NCBI GenBank assembly: GCA_002347685.1
Contig: DDWS01000065.1
Span: 1-21,638 of the forward strand
Length of the DNA stretch: 21,638 nt
Source of the DNA: Syntrophaceae bacterium UBA2280
Lineage (GTDB): Bacteria; Desulfobacterota; Syntrophia; Syntrophales; Smithellaceae
Direction: 5' to 3'
Shown here: positions 1 to 8,339 of the stretch, piece after piece
Layout: each line of letters starts with the position of its first letter
Position numbering within the stretch: position 1 is the first letter of the stretch
The notes under the pieces: model-generated
The model's input: only the letters and a program-made list of their open reading frames with translations
Databases searched by the model: none
What the model was told of the DNA's origin: nothing
Made by a program: the position numbers and the translations under genes

Positions 1-328
1 ACTGGCGGAGAGAAAAAATGGAAACTCATGGAAGCATTGCCATCGTCATCATGAATCTTATCATGCCTGCAAGGGGAGGCTTAATAGCTTTCGATAACTC
101 AAAGAAATTAATCCCGATGTTAAAATTCTTTTATCAACTGGATGCAACCTAACCGAAGAGGCAAAGGTTTTGATGACAAATGACCGGTTGGCGCACCTGA
201 AAAAACCGTATCGGATGGAAGATATGTCAAAGAAAATCAGGGATATTATTGACAAGCCGTATAACAGGAAAGCAGAAGATGGTTTGCCCGGAAGTTCATG
301 TAAGCAGGTATCTAAAGAGGTGGAGTGA
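1..328 (+). pseudogene. decayed response-regulator receiver domain (C-terminal remnant)
   Basis: Two adjacent reading frames together spell the second half of a CheY-like receiver domain. The frame running through 42-97 gives a beta-3 strand and turn ending NLIMPARGG. After a break near 96-98 the frame starting at 98 gives LKEINPDVKILLSTG, then a lone LKKPY, the conserved Lys-Pro after beta-5, and a last helix ending at the TGA at 326-328. Adding one base near 97 would restore a continuous domain, so a one-base deletion is likely. The phosphoacceptor Asp that should precede LIMP is Asn. A frameshift plus loss of the phosphorylation site point to a dead gene. The 5' part is outside the window, so the intact protein (stand-alone regulator or hybrid kinase) cannot be named. 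A sequencing error could explain the shift but not the Asn. Confidence 0.6.
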
Positions 329-332
329 AATC

Positions 333-668
333 ATGAAGTCGCTGATTTGCTCAGTTAGTCCGGATAACTATATTCCAGAGGTAGCTGCTGAGAAGCGGTT
401 GGTGTTGCTATTTTTTATGCTTGCTGACGACGTATATCCTGGGCAACTCAAGATTGTAGAGCATGTAGCGAACAAATATCATGATTGTTTGAAGGTATGC
501 ATACCGTCTGGAGAAACGATGGAAATGTTTAAGCGTAAATTCAGAATTGTTGGGACTCCCACTTTTCTATTAATGATGAAGAACAAGGAAATTTGCAGGA
601 TCTATGGTGTTGTCGAGCAGGCTGCTCTGGAAGATGCCATAAATCAGCATTTAAGTGCCACGCAATAA
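333..668 (+). CDS. small thioredoxin-fold protein without CXXC
   Basis: A 111-residue protein. The open frame extends upstream to 249, but ATG 333 is chosen because a purine-rich GAGGTGGAG sits just before it and the thioredoxin fold begins there. Around residues 22-30 a hydrophobic strand (LVLLFFM) is followed by a loop where thioredoxins carry CXXC; here it reads ADDVYPG, with no cysteines. The later IVGTPTFLLM segment holds the cis-proline loop typical of the fold, followed by the last two strands (KNKEICRIYG) and a C-terminal helix. It is thus probably redox-inactive at the usual site, perhaps a binding or scaffold protein. It lies between the receiver remnant and the beta-oxidation genes; no functional link to either is visible. 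Fold assignment is moderately sure, function unknown. Confidence 0.65.
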   Translation: MKSLICSVSPDNYIPEVAAEKRLVLLFFMLADDVYPGQLKIVEHVANKYHDCLKVCIPSGETMEMFKRKFRIVGTPTFLLMMKNKEICRIYGVVEQAALEDAINQHLSATQ

Positions 669-799
669 CTGCCTGTTTCGGAGATTAATGATGCGTTTGG
701 CTGACCGTGTAATCTCAAGAAAATATGATGTTCAAAGCCAATCAATAAAAGTTTCAGAAAATTAATGACCTCAAATATAGGGATGAAAGGAATATGTTT

Positions 800-1978
800 A
801 TGAAGGAATGTGTAGTTATTGACGGTGTAAGAAGCGCGAATGCACGGGCTCACAATGAAAAAGGCTGGTTTCGGAAAGTCCGGCCGGATCAGGCGTTGAT
901 AAAAATTTATGAAGCGCTTTTCAGAAGAAATCCCAAGGTAAAACCGGAAGACGTCGAAGCGGTATTCTGCGGATCGGCCAATCAGGCGGGCATGCAGAAT
1001 GACATTGCCCGTCTGGCGTGGCTGGCCGGCGGTTTCCCGGATTGTGTGGCAAGCAATGGAATTAATCAACAGTGCCCGTCGGGCATGTCGGCTACGGAAC
1101 ATGCCGCCCGCGCGATCATGTGCGGCGAAGGCGACATTTACATCGCTTCAGGCGTTGAAGATATGGAGAAAGTTCCTATGGGTTACGCCATGGATTTTTC
1201 ACCCAGGCTCTGGGAACGGTATAATCCTGCCGAGATTCCAATGGGCAACACAGCTGAAAAGGTTGCCGAACTGTGGAAAGTGAACCGGAAGGACGCGGAA
1301 GTGATGGCATACTGGAGCAATAAAAAGGCAGCGGCGGCGCGCGATGCAGGCAAGTTTGACAAAGAAATTGTTCCGATCGAAGGAGAAAAGGAAGATGGCT
1401 CAAAGTTCATGGTTAAAGCGGATCAATGGATTCGGGACGATGTGTCTCTTGATCAAATGGCAACAATGAAGACACCGTTTAAGGAAAACGGCGTCGTATC
1501 CGCCGCGGTGTCGTCTCCCCTGACTGCAGGGGCGGCGGCGCTTCTGCTCATGAACCGGGAAAAAGCCGATGAACTGAGTCTGGAGTATCACATTAAATAT
1601 GCCGGCGGCGCAATGGCCGGGTGCGACCCGACGATTATGGGCGTCGGTCCGATCTATGCCGCACGGAAATTGTTGAAGCGCGCGGGCCTCACGGCAAAAG
1701 ATATCGGTGTCTGGGAACTCAATGAGGCATTCGGAAGTCAGGCGCTGGCCTGTCTGCGCGACCTCGGCATTGCGCAAAACGCGCCATTTGACCATGTGAA
1801 CGTCTGGGGCGGGGCGCTGGCGCTTGGTCATCCCTTGGGTGAATCGGGATGCCGGATCATTGTAACGCTCAACAATATTATGAAAACGGATTTCAAGCAT
1901 GCCAAATACGGCGTAGCGATGCTGTGCGGTGGTTTCGGAAACGGTAATGCCACCCTATGGCAAAGAGTCGGCAAATAA
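800..1978 (+). CDS. thiolase family protein (3-ketoacyl-CoA thiolase / acetyl-CoA acetyltransferase)
   Basis: Thiolytic cleavage of 3-ketoacyl-CoA to acetyl-CoA and a shortened acyl-CoA, the last step of beta-oxidation (reversible). 392 residues, normal thiolase length. Two ATGs are in frame, 794 and 800; 800 is preferred because the GAAAGGA at 785-791 is only 3 nt from the first and 9 nt from the second. The nucleophilic Cys is in NQQCPSGMS (residue 92), NEAF is near 308, the catalytic His is in GHPLG (about 344) and the second Cys is in the LCGGFGNG motif (about 376). Some usually conserved positions differ: SSPLTAG where SSPLTDG is usual, VWGG where VNGG is usual, GESG where GASG is usual, and FGNGN in the C-terminal glycine loop. 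It is therefore a divergent but probably active thiolase. First gene of the beta-oxidation module; chain-length preference cannot be read from the sequence. Confidence 0.9.
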   Translation: MKECVVIDGVRSANARAHNEKGWFRKVRPDQALIKIYEALFRRNPKVKPEDVEAVFCGSANQAGMQNDIARLAWLAGGFPDCVASNGINQQCPSGMSATEHAARAIMCGEGDIYIASGVEDMEKVPMGYAMDFSPRLWERYNPAEIPMGNTAEKVAELWKVNRKDAEVMAYWSNKKAAAARDAGKFDKEIVPIEGEKEDGSKFMVKADQWIRDDVSLDQMATMKTPFKENGVVSAAVSSPLTAGAAALLLMNREKADELSLEYHIKYAGGAMAGCDPTIMGVGPIYAARKLLKRAGLTAKDIGVWELNEAFGSQALACLRDLGIAQNAPFDHVNVWGGALALGHPLGESGCRIIVTLNNIMKTDFKHAKYGVAMLCGGFGNGNATLWQRVGK

Positions 1979-2110
1979 ATTGCTCTAGGCTTCCGCTGTG
2001 CCTGGCAGCCCGTCGTGTTTAACTGCACCGACCGGGGCTTTATGCAATGTGCTTTCGTGAATTATCTGCATTTGGCGCATGCCATGAAAATTAAATTATA
2101 GGAGGAATTT

Positions 2111-3985
2111 ATGTCGTTAAACCAGTTGGTGGACTCTCGTGACGTCCGTTTTACTTTGTTCGAAATGCTGGAATTAGAAAAGCTCAACCGGTTCGATCGT
2201 TTTAAGGATTTTGACCGGTCGGTTTATGAAGATACGCTTGAGCTTGCCGAACAAATTGCCGTCGAACAGTTTTATCCTTCCAACCGCGATGGAGATGCCA
2301 TTGGCCTGAAATTTGATCCGAAGAAAAACGAAGTGAAGGTTCCCGAATCCTTCCACAGAGGATTTCGGGCTTTTGTTGATGCGGGTTTCCATAGCTTGCC
2401 GTTTCCTGCTGAATCCGGAGGTTCGGGACTCCCTTCCACAATATCCATGGCGGCGTCGGAATATTTCAATGCCGGGAATACTTCACTCAACATGTATTGC
2501 GGTGGAATTCAGGGAGTGATCGCCGTTCTTGGTCTCTTTGGTTCAGACGAGTTGCAGCGAATGTTTGTTCCCAAATTGATGGCAGGGAAATGGGGAGGAA
2601 CGATGTGTCTTACGGAACCCGGCGCCGGCTCCGATGTCGGAGCTCTCAAAACCAAGGCGGTCAGGCAGGCGGACGGCACTTATTTAATCACCGGTCAGAA
2701 GATTTTCATATCCAGCGGTGAGCATGATTTGACGGAGAACATCATCCATCCGGTGCTTGCCCGCATCGAAGGCGATCCGGAAGGAACCAGGGGCATTTCT
2801 ATCTTTATTGTTCCGAAATATCTGGTGAATAAAGACGGGTCGCCGGGCACCCGCAACGACGTGATCTGCACAGGCGTTGAACATAAAATGGGACTCAAAG
2901 GGCAGGCTACGTCGACTTTGAATTTCGGCGATAACGGCAAATGTATCGGTTATCTTCTGGGCAGGGAACAAGAAGGCATGAAAGTGATGTTCCTGATAAT
3001 GAACGGCGCGCGCATTCACACCGGTGTTCAGGCGGAAGCGCTTTCCAGCGCAGCCTACATGCATGCAATCACCTACGCCCGCAACCGAATTCAGGGTTCC
3101 CATGTTACCCAGTCTATGAACTCCGCTGCGCCGAAAGTACCGATCATTGAACATCCGGATGTCAAGCGGATGCTGCTGTATATGAAAAGCACCGTTGAAG
3201 GCATGCGGATGCTCTGTTTGTTTCTGGCCTATCACGAAGACATTGAGCGAGTCTCGTCCTCAGCCGAAGAAGTTAAAGAATCGACCGGTATCGTGGAAAT
3301 CCTGACGCCGATTGTTAAAGCCGGTATTTCGGATGCAGCATGGCTGGTAACGGCTGAAGCCATACAGGTTTATGGCGGTTATGGCTACTGCCAGGAGTAT
3401 CCTGTGGAACAGTATGCCCGTGATTGTAAAATTCTGTCCATTTATGAAGGGACAAACGCCATTCAGTCGCTGGATTTACAGATGCGCAAGATTCTGCTGA
3501 ATCCGGAAATGTTCAACTACCAGATGCTCAAAAAGCACATTACCGATACAATCGTCAGAGCTAGAGGTGTTGTGGATGAGCGCTATATCGCCCCGGTCGA
3601 ACGGGGAATGGCTAAATTCGATGAAGTCATCGGCATGATGATCGAGCAGCTTCAGGAAGGCAAATTTATCGCCCTGGTGGCGAATGCCACACCGCTGCAG
3701 CAGGCGATGTTCCCGCTGATCATGGCTTGGCTGCATCTGTGGAGTCTGGTGATTACTGTTCCGAAATCCAGGGAACTGCTAGGCGACGCCAAGGGCGAAA
3801 GAAAGCTGCACATTCTCAACGACAATCCCGAAGCCGCTTACTACAACGGACGCGTCCTGTCGTCCCAGTTTTACATCGGCGCCGAGTTTCCGAAATTCTT
3901 CGGCCGGATGGAGTGCATTATGAACAATGAAGGCGCGGCCATTAAGGCCGAATCGGTAAACTTTACCGGGGCGCTGAAGGAATAA
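2111..3985 (+). CDS. acyl-CoA dehydrogenase, long (about 600-residue) subfamily
   Basis: FAD-dependent alpha,beta-dehydrogenation of acyl-CoA, the first oxidation of beta-oxidation; electrons normally pass to electron-transfer flavoprotein. 624 residues, the length of the long FadE/DmdC-type subfamily rather than the 380-residue short-chain enzymes. Start fixed by TAGGAGGAATTT directly before the ATG. Domain order: an N-terminal extension and alpha domain, the middle beta domain with CLTEPGAGSDVG and ITGQKIFISSG (flavin and substrate loops), the C-terminal alpha domain with GGYGY, and IYEGTNAIQ where Glu446 aligns with the medium-chain dehydrogenase catalytic base. An extra C-terminal helical domain covers about 465-620. 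132 nt separate it from the thiolase and a strong hairpin follows its stop codon. The substrate is not determined; no etfAB genes are visible in the window. Confidence 0.93.
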   Translation: MSLNQLVDSRDVRFTLFEMLELEKLNRFDRFKDFDRSVYEDTLELAEQIAVEQFYPSNRDGDAIGLKFDPKKNEVKVPESFHRGFRAFVDAGFHSLPFPAESGGSGLPSTISMAASEYFNAGNTSLNMYCGGIQGVIAVLGLFGSDELQRMFVPKLMAGKWGGTMCLTEPGAGSDVGALKTKAVRQADGTYLITGQKIFISSGEHDLTENIIHPVLARIEGDPEGTRGISIFIVPKYLVNKDGSPGTRNDVICTGVEHKMGLKGQATSTLNFGDNGKCIGYLLGREQEGMKVMFLIMNGARIHTGVQAEALSSAAYMHAITYARNRIQGSHVTQSMNSAAPKVPIIEHPDVKRMLLYMKSTVEGMRMLCLFLAYHEDIERVSSSAEEVKESTGIVEILTPIVKAGISDAAWLVTAEAIQVYGGYGYCQEYPVEQYARDCKILSIYEGTNAIQSLDLQMRKILLNPEMFNYQMLKKHITDTIVRARGVVDERYIAPVERGMAKFDEVIGMMIEQLQEGKFIALVANATPLQQAMFPLIMAWLHLWSLVITVPKSRELLGDAKGERKLHILNDNPEAAYYNGRVLSSQFYIGAEFPKFFGRMECIMNNEGAAIKAESVNFTGALKE

Positions 3986-4030
3986 TCAATTCCCCGGTCG
4001 CGACGTGGAGTGGCGACCAAGGAATTGATT
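3984..4030 (+). terminator. intercistronic hairpin between acyl-CoA dehydrogenase and acyl-CoA synthetase
   Basis: Outer arms 3984-3993 (AATCAATTCC) and 4021-4030 (GGAATTGATT) are perfectly complementary over 10 bp. A 2-by-2 internal mismatch is followed by a second perfect 6-bp stem, GGTCGC (3996-4001) with GCGACC (4013-4018), and an 11-nt loop. It begins within the stop codon of the upstream gene and ends about 20 nt before the next ATG. There is no long T tract, so complete termination is doubtful; an RNA-processing or stabilising element or attenuator is equally possible. Confidence 0.5.
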
Positions 4031-4050
4031 TAACATGAAAGGATTTTATT

Positions 4051-5712
4051 ATGGAATCACGTTTTTGGGTAAACAATTACGACTACAGCGTACCTGAAAC
4101 CATTCGCTATCCAAAAATTCCCGTTCAGGAATTTGTGAATCTGGCGGCGGCTTTTCAACCACACAAAGCCGCAACGGACTTTTACGGTTCGACAATCTCT
4201 TTTCGGGAGATGCGCAGCCGGATTCTTCGCATGGCCAATGCCCTGGTTTGTCATGGTATTCATAAAGGTGATAGAATTGGCATTGCCCTGCCGAACTGCC
4301 CACAGTATATCATCGCTTATTACGCCATTTTATATGCTGGCGGCGTTGTAGTCAATATGAATCCTCTGTATACCCATGACGAACTTTCGTTCATGATCAA
4401 AAATACACAGATGGATTATCTCTTTACCTTTGACTCCGTTCTGCCCACCATGCAGGGCCTGGCTAAAGAATTGCGCCTGAGATTGATTGTAACCAGAGTG
4501 ACGGATTTTATCGATGGCTTTGGCGTCAGTAACGGCCGAGACATGGGGTTGGAAGCCGACTGGCTGCACTTTTCAGAGATGCTGGAGGGCTGTCGCGAAG
4601 AAAGCTTGCCGGATGTGCCCTTCGTCTACAACGATCCGGCCGTCATCCAATTCACCGGAGGCACAACGGGGATACCCAAGGGTGCGGTTCTCACGCATGC
4701 GAATATTGTCGCCGCTACATTGCAAGCTGTGGTCTGGGGGAACTCAACAGCGGTGGCATATTTACCGGTGGATAAGGGAACCATTTTATCCCTTATTCCT
4801 TTTTTTCACGTATATGGCAACATCACCTGTCTGAACAATGGCTTTTTCACCTGTTCAACTCAAATGTTGCTTCCCCGTTTCGACATGAGCGAGCTTTTTG
4901 CCGTCATTGCACGATGCGAATACATTTCATATTTCCCCTCCGTTCCCACAATGATTACGGCAATCGTCAATCATCCCCAAATTCAGGAGATAAATCTGGC
5001 CTCCAAAATCGGCCTGTTCAATTCCGGTGGTGCGCCAATGCCGAAAGAGTTGATCAGGAAGGTCAAGGATATGGGAATTTACTTCAATGAAGGGTGGGGA
5101 ATGAGTGAAACGGCGTCTATGGGTATTACGAATCCGATTATGACAGGGAAACCCGGTTCCATCGGCGTTCCATGCCCGGACAACGATGTCCGACTGGTCG
5201 ATATTGAAGATGGCGTGACAGACGTCAAACGGGGAGAACCGGGTGAAATTGTCATCAAAGGCCCAACGGTGATGAAAGAATACTGGAATAATCCCGAAGA
5301 AACAAGCCAGCAATTAAAAGATGGATGGCTTTATACCGGCGATATTGCTCAGATGGACGAAGACGGATATCTGACCATTGTTGACCGCAAAAAAGATATG
5401 ATCATTGCGGGCGGATTCAATATTTATCCTCGCGAAGTCGATGAAGTGCTCTATCAGTATCCCAAAGTTGAGGAAGCCGTAACGGTTGGTGTTCCAGACG
5501 ACTACCGTGGCGAAACGGTAAAGGTGTTTATTGTTTTGAAGCAGGGACAGCAGGCGACTGCGGATGAAATTATCGCTTTCTGTAAGGAAAAACTGGTTGC
5601 GTATAAAGTTCCAAAGCTCATCGAATTCAGGGAATCCATTCCCAAATCGGCAGTCGGCAAAATACTGCGTAAAACTCTGCGTGACGAAGAAATTGCCGGG
5701 AAAAAGAAATGA
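4051..5712 (+). CDS. acyl-CoA synthetase (AMP-forming), FadD-like
   Basis: Activates a free fatty or related carboxylic acid to acyl-CoA through an acyl-adenylate; supplies substrate to the neighbouring acyl-CoA dehydrogenase. 553 residues, typical of the ANL superfamily. The phosphate-binding loop TGGTTGIPKG lies at 202-211, the substrate/ATP motif GWGMSETASMG about two thirds along, the YTGD and DRKKDMIIAGGFNIYP hinge motifs after that, and the C-terminal catalytic lysine in SAVGKILRK (Lys537). All core motifs are intact. AAAGGA at 4038-4043 serves the ATG at 4051. Long-chain, medium-chain or aromatic substrates cannot be told apart from motifs alone; the surrounding genes favour a fatty acid. 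Confidence 0.92.
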   Translation: MESRFWVNNYDYSVPETIRYPKIPVQEFVNLAAAFQPHKAATDFYGSTISFREMRSRILRMANALVCHGIHKGDRIGIALPNCPQYIIAYYAILYAGGVVVNMNPLYTHDELSFMIKNTQMDYLFTFDSVLPTMQGLAKELRLRLIVTRVTDFIDGFGVSNGRDMGLEADWLHFSEMLEGCREESLPDVPFVYNDPAVIQFTGGTTGIPKGAVLTHANIVAATLQAVVWGNSTAVAYLPVDKGTILSLIPFFHVYGNITCLNNGFFTCSTQMLLPRFDMSELFAVIARCEYISYFPSVPTMITAIVNHPQIQEINLASKIGLFNSGGAPMPKELIRKVKDMGIYFNEGWGMSETASMGITNPIMTGKPGSIGVPCPDNDVRLVDIEDGVTDVKRGEPGEIVIKGPTVMKEYWNNPEETSQQLKDGWLYTGDIAQMDEDGYLTIVDRKKDMIIAGGFNIYPREVDEVLYQYPKVEEAVTVGVPDDYRGETVKVFIVLKQGQQATADEIIAFCKEKLVAYKVPKLIEFRESIPKSAVGKILRKTLRDEEIAGKKK

Positions 5713-5721
5713 TCGAACCGC

Positions 5722-5784
5722 AGGGAACGGCCTTGTACGCCTATACTCCCTAATAGGTCATGCGAATACACAAGGCTGTTCTCT
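5722..5784 (+). repeat. imperfect 15-bp inverted repeat between synthetase and hydratase genes
   Basis: Arms 5722-5736 (AGGGAACGGCCTTGT) and 5770-5784 (ACAAGGCTGTTCTCT) pair over all 15 positions as RNA, 13 Watson-Crick plus 2 G-U pairs. The loop contains a second small stem, CCTAT (5740-5744) with ATAGG (5753-5757). It lies entirely in the gap between the synthetase stop and the hydratase ribosome-binding site. Because of the two G-U pairs it is better read as an RNA structure on the plus-strand transcript than as a DNA palindrome. There is no T tract, so a processing or attenuation role is more likely than termination. Confidence 0.45.
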
Positions 5785-5816
5785 ATGATGGCAATATTTT
5801 TTCAGAAGGAGACGAT

Positions 5817-6581
5817 ATGGAATTACAGACTTTACTGTTCAAGAAAGAAAATCACATTTTAGTAATTACGCTTAATCGACCGCCAGCAAATTCGTTTAAT
5901 CTTGCTGCGATTGTCGACATGGAGAAAGCTATTGATGAAGCAGCGATGGACAATGATGTCCGTGTTATCGTTATAACCGGCGCCGGAAGCAAAGGTTTTT
6001 CCGCCGGTTTTGATGTGAGTGATTCTGCTAACAGCGCCGTTACGGGCCCTCGTGGACGCGCGCTCTGGACACGGATCGATCGTCTTTCCAAGCCGACCAT
6101 TGCCGCTATCAATGGATATGCGTTTGGCGGCGGATGCGAACTGGCCATGGCCTGTACGTTTAGATTTATGCAGGAGATGGCGAAAATCAGACTGCCTGAG
6201 CTTAATCTGGGAATCATTCCCGGCTGGGGCGGCACGCAACGCATGCCCAGGATTATCGGTAAATCGAAGGCGTTGGACATGATCCTTTTCAGCAAACGAA
6301 TTTCTGCTCAGGAAGCCATGGACATCGGTCTGGTTGACCGGGTTTCGAAAGAAAATGAGTTGATGAACGATGTTATGGAAATGGCCGCGATTCTAGCCAA
6401 ACGCCCGCCTCTGGCGGTGCGGGCAGTTTTGAATGCAGTATCAGCCGGTCTGTACGAAGGATTTGAAGAGGGTAATCGACTTGAGGCTATCGGCACAGAA
6501 GAGGTGTCCGGGTCGCTGGATGCGATAGAAGGATTCACGGCGTTTATGCAGAAAAGAGAGCCCGACTTCAATGGTTTATAA
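5817..6581 (+). CDS. enoyl-CoA hydratase / isomerase (crotonase) family
   Basis: Adds water to trans-2-enoyl-CoA to give 3-hydroxyacyl-CoA. 254 residues, the usual crotonase length. An in-frame ATG exists at 5760, but it lies inside the inverted repeat region; ATG 5817 has an AGAAGGAGA box 6 nt upstream and gives the expected N-terminus. The two acidic catalytic residues are both present: Glu108 in GGGCELAM and Glu128 in RLPELNLG, 20 residues apart as Glu144/Glu164 are in the rat enzyme. The oxyanion-hole segments are GFSAGFDV (around 60-67) and GYAFGGG. PGWGGTQR and the hydrophobic C-terminal helices follow. Having both Glu residues favours hydratase over isomerase. Third catalytic step of the module. 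Confidence 0.92.
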   Translation: MELQTLLFKKENHILVITLNRPPANSFNLAAIVDMEKAIDEAAMDNDVRVIVITGAGSKGFSAGFDVSDSANSAVTGPRGRALWTRIDRLSKPTIAAINGYAFGGGCELAMACTFRFMQEMAKIRLPELNLGIIPGWGGTQRMPRIIGKSKALDMILFSKRISAQEAMDIGLVDRVSKENELMNDVMEMAAILAKRPPLAVRAVLNAVSAGLYEGFEEGNRLEAIGTEEVSGSLDAIEGFTAFMQKREPDFNGL

Positions 6582-6606
6582 CTAATAATAAAACAAGGAG
6601 AAAATG

Positions 6607-7758
6607 ATGAGAGCAGAAGACGTTAAAAAGATAGCCATGATCGGCGCGGGGGATATGGGACACGGGATTGCAGCGTGCTGCCTGATGGGAGGATACACCG
6701 TTGTGCTTCGCGACATTGAACAGAAGTTCGTGGATCGGGGCGTAGCCGGCATTAAAGGCAGCTTCGATAAATTCAAGGCCAAAGGCAAGATGAGTCAGGA
6801 AGTTTACGATTCCGCCCTGGCGCGTTTGATCCCGATGGTGGATCTGAAAGAAGCCGTCAAGGACGCGGACTTCATCATTGAAGCCGTTCCGGAAAAACTG
6901 GAACTCAAGCAGAGTGTGTTTGCCGAAATCGATAAATACGCGCCCCAGCATGCCATTCTGGCCTCCAACACCTCCAACATGAGCATTTCCGAAATCGCCA
7001 AGGCCACGGGCCGTCCCGACAAAATGATCGGCTATCACTTTTTCAATCCTGCCATTCTGATGAAACTGGTGGAAGTGATTAAGGGTGAGAAATCCAGTGA
7101 CGAATCGATCCAGATCGGCTACGAGATCGCTAAGAAGATCAACAAGGCCCCGGTTATCGTCAAGAAAGACTCTCCGGGATTCATTTACAACCGCGTCAAC
7201 ATCCCCGCCGGCGCCTTCCTGTCCAAGATTCTGGAAGCCGGACATCCGACGCCGGAAGAATTGGACGCCGCCTTCAAACCGTTTATGCCCATGGCCCCGT
7301 TTGAATTAATGGATTACGTCGGCATCGACGTCAATGTTCATGGCCTGGAATACATGTCCAGGGTTCTTTCCCCCGACTACAGACCGCCGCAGGTCCTGGT
7401 TGATCTGATGAAATCAGGCAACCTGGGCAAGAAGACAGGCAGGGGGTTCTATGACTGGTCTGCGGGACGCCCCAACATCGATCCGGCCAAAGCCACCAAA
7501 GAATTCGATCTCAACCACATGATCGCTCTGCAGGTTAATGAAGCCACGAAGATTCTCGAAGAAGGCGTCTGCGATGATCCGAAAGAAGTCGATCTGGCGA
7601 TGGCCAACGGTGGAGGTTCGCCTTTCGGACCTTTTGCCATGGCGCAGAGCATCGGCTATCCACTGTTGAATGCCAAACTCGAAGAACTTTACGGTAAATT
7701 CAAGCTCGAGATTTTCAAGCCCACCAAGACCATGAAAGAAGGCAAGATCAAAGTGTGA
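6607..7758 (+). CDS. 3-hydroxyacyl-CoA dehydrogenase (NAD-dependent)
   Basis: Oxidises 3-hydroxyacyl-CoA to 3-ketoacyl-CoA with NAD+. ATG codons occur at 6604 and 6607; AAGGAG at 6595-6600 is 3 nt from the first and 6 nt from the second, so the second is preferred (383 residues). N-terminal Rossmann domain with IGAGDMGHG (GxGxMG, about 13-18). ASNTSNMSI and the catalytic His in GYHFFNPA (about residue 144) follow, then LVEVIKG with the partner Glu, and KDSPGFIYNR leading to the helical dimerisation domain. TGRGFYDW marks the end of the first C-terminal unit and a second C-terminal 3HCDH-like region follows (about 295-375). A stand-alone enzyme, not fused to the hydratase as in FadB. Twenty-five nucleotides separate it from the hydratase gene, so they are co-transcribed. 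Confidence 0.93.
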   Translation: MRAEDVKKIAMIGAGDMGHGIAACCLMGGYTVVLRDIEQKFVDRGVAGIKGSFDKFKAKGKMSQEVYDSALARLIPMVDLKEAVKDADFIIEAVPEKLELKQSVFAEIDKYAPQHAILASNTSNMSISEIAKATGRPDKMIGYHFFNPAILMKLVEVIKGEKSSDESIQIGYEIAKKINKAPVIVKKDSPGFIYNRVNIPAGAFLSKILEAGHPTPEELDAAFKPFMPMAPFELMDYVGIDVNVHGLEYMSRVLSPDYRPPQVLVDLMKSGNLGKKTGRGFYDWSAGRPNIDPAKATKEFDLNHMIALQVNEATKILEEGVCDDPKEVDLAMANGGGSPFGPFAMAQSIGYPLLNAKLEELYGKFKLEIFKPTKTMKEGKIKV

Positions 7759-7815
7759 TGCGGATGATCTGTAGGAATATAAATATTCAAATAAACATTC
7801 AAAGGAGTATGTCAT

Positions 7816-8334
7816 ATGACACGATTTAAGTTGCTCAGCCTGCTGATGTTTATCATGATGGCGGCTTTTCTAATTCCTTCCGGGATGGCCGCAGAATACA
7901 GAAATTCCGAATATGGGTTTTCAATTACATATCCGGATTCATGGGAAATTAAAAATTCTAAGAAGCCCGTCATCTTTTATGCTGCCGCTCCCAGCTTAAC
8001 GCCATGGATTCTTATCAACATGGAAGATAACGCCTCATTTCAAGATGCGCTTGAGGCAGCTTCAAGAAGTTGGCGTGCGGATAATTTCATGGTTATGCCG
8101 GCAACTGAAACCACTACGGAAAATGGTTTAAAGGTTTTTACAACAAATGTGACTTTCAAAACACATACGGGATATGAGGCTGAAGGATTTGTTCTTGGTG
8201 TTAAGAGAGATAAAATCCCGTGGATCATTATACATGTCGCAACAGTACCGATAGCTTCTGTTTACGATGAGAATGAATTTTCAGCAATAGCCAAGTCTCT
8301 AAAATTTACAGACGGCGCGTCAACTCGGGAATAG
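7816..8334 (+). CDS. secreted PsbP/DUF1795-like protein
   Basis: 172 residues. The N-terminus is a clear Sec signal peptide: a basic start, a hydrophobic core (about 6-20) and a likely cleavage after GMAA near residue 26, with no lipobox cysteine. The mature part begins with YRNSEYGFSITYPDSWE, the opening seen in PsbP-like and related small periplasmic or lipoprotein families, followed by alternating beta strands and a short helix near the end. AAGGAG at 7802-7807 is 8 nt before the ATG. It follows the beta-oxidation genes after 57 nt and precedes a strong hairpin, so it may be the last gene of that transcript. Its role is unknown; a periplasmic accessory to uptake or stress is only a guess. 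Confidence 0.75.
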   Translation: MTRFKLLSLLMFIMMAAFLIPSGMAAEYRNSEYGFSITYPDSWEIKNSKKPVIFYAAAPSLTPWILINMEDNASFQDALEAASRSWRADNFMVMPATETTTENGLKVFTTNVTFKTHTGYEAEGFVLGVKRDKIPWIIIHVATVPIASVYDENEFSAIAKSLKFTDGASTRE

Positions 8335-8339
8335 TCTGC

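Noticed and set aside
2684..3235. 183-codon minus-strand frame within the acyl-CoA dehydrogenase.
   Set aside because: Antisense to conserved dehydrogenase motifs, no ribosome-binding site, His-rich shadow composition.
6568..7245. 225-codon minus-strand frame across the hydroxyacyl-CoA dehydrogenase.
   Set aside because: Antisense to the Rossmann domain and catalytic motifs of a well-supported gene.
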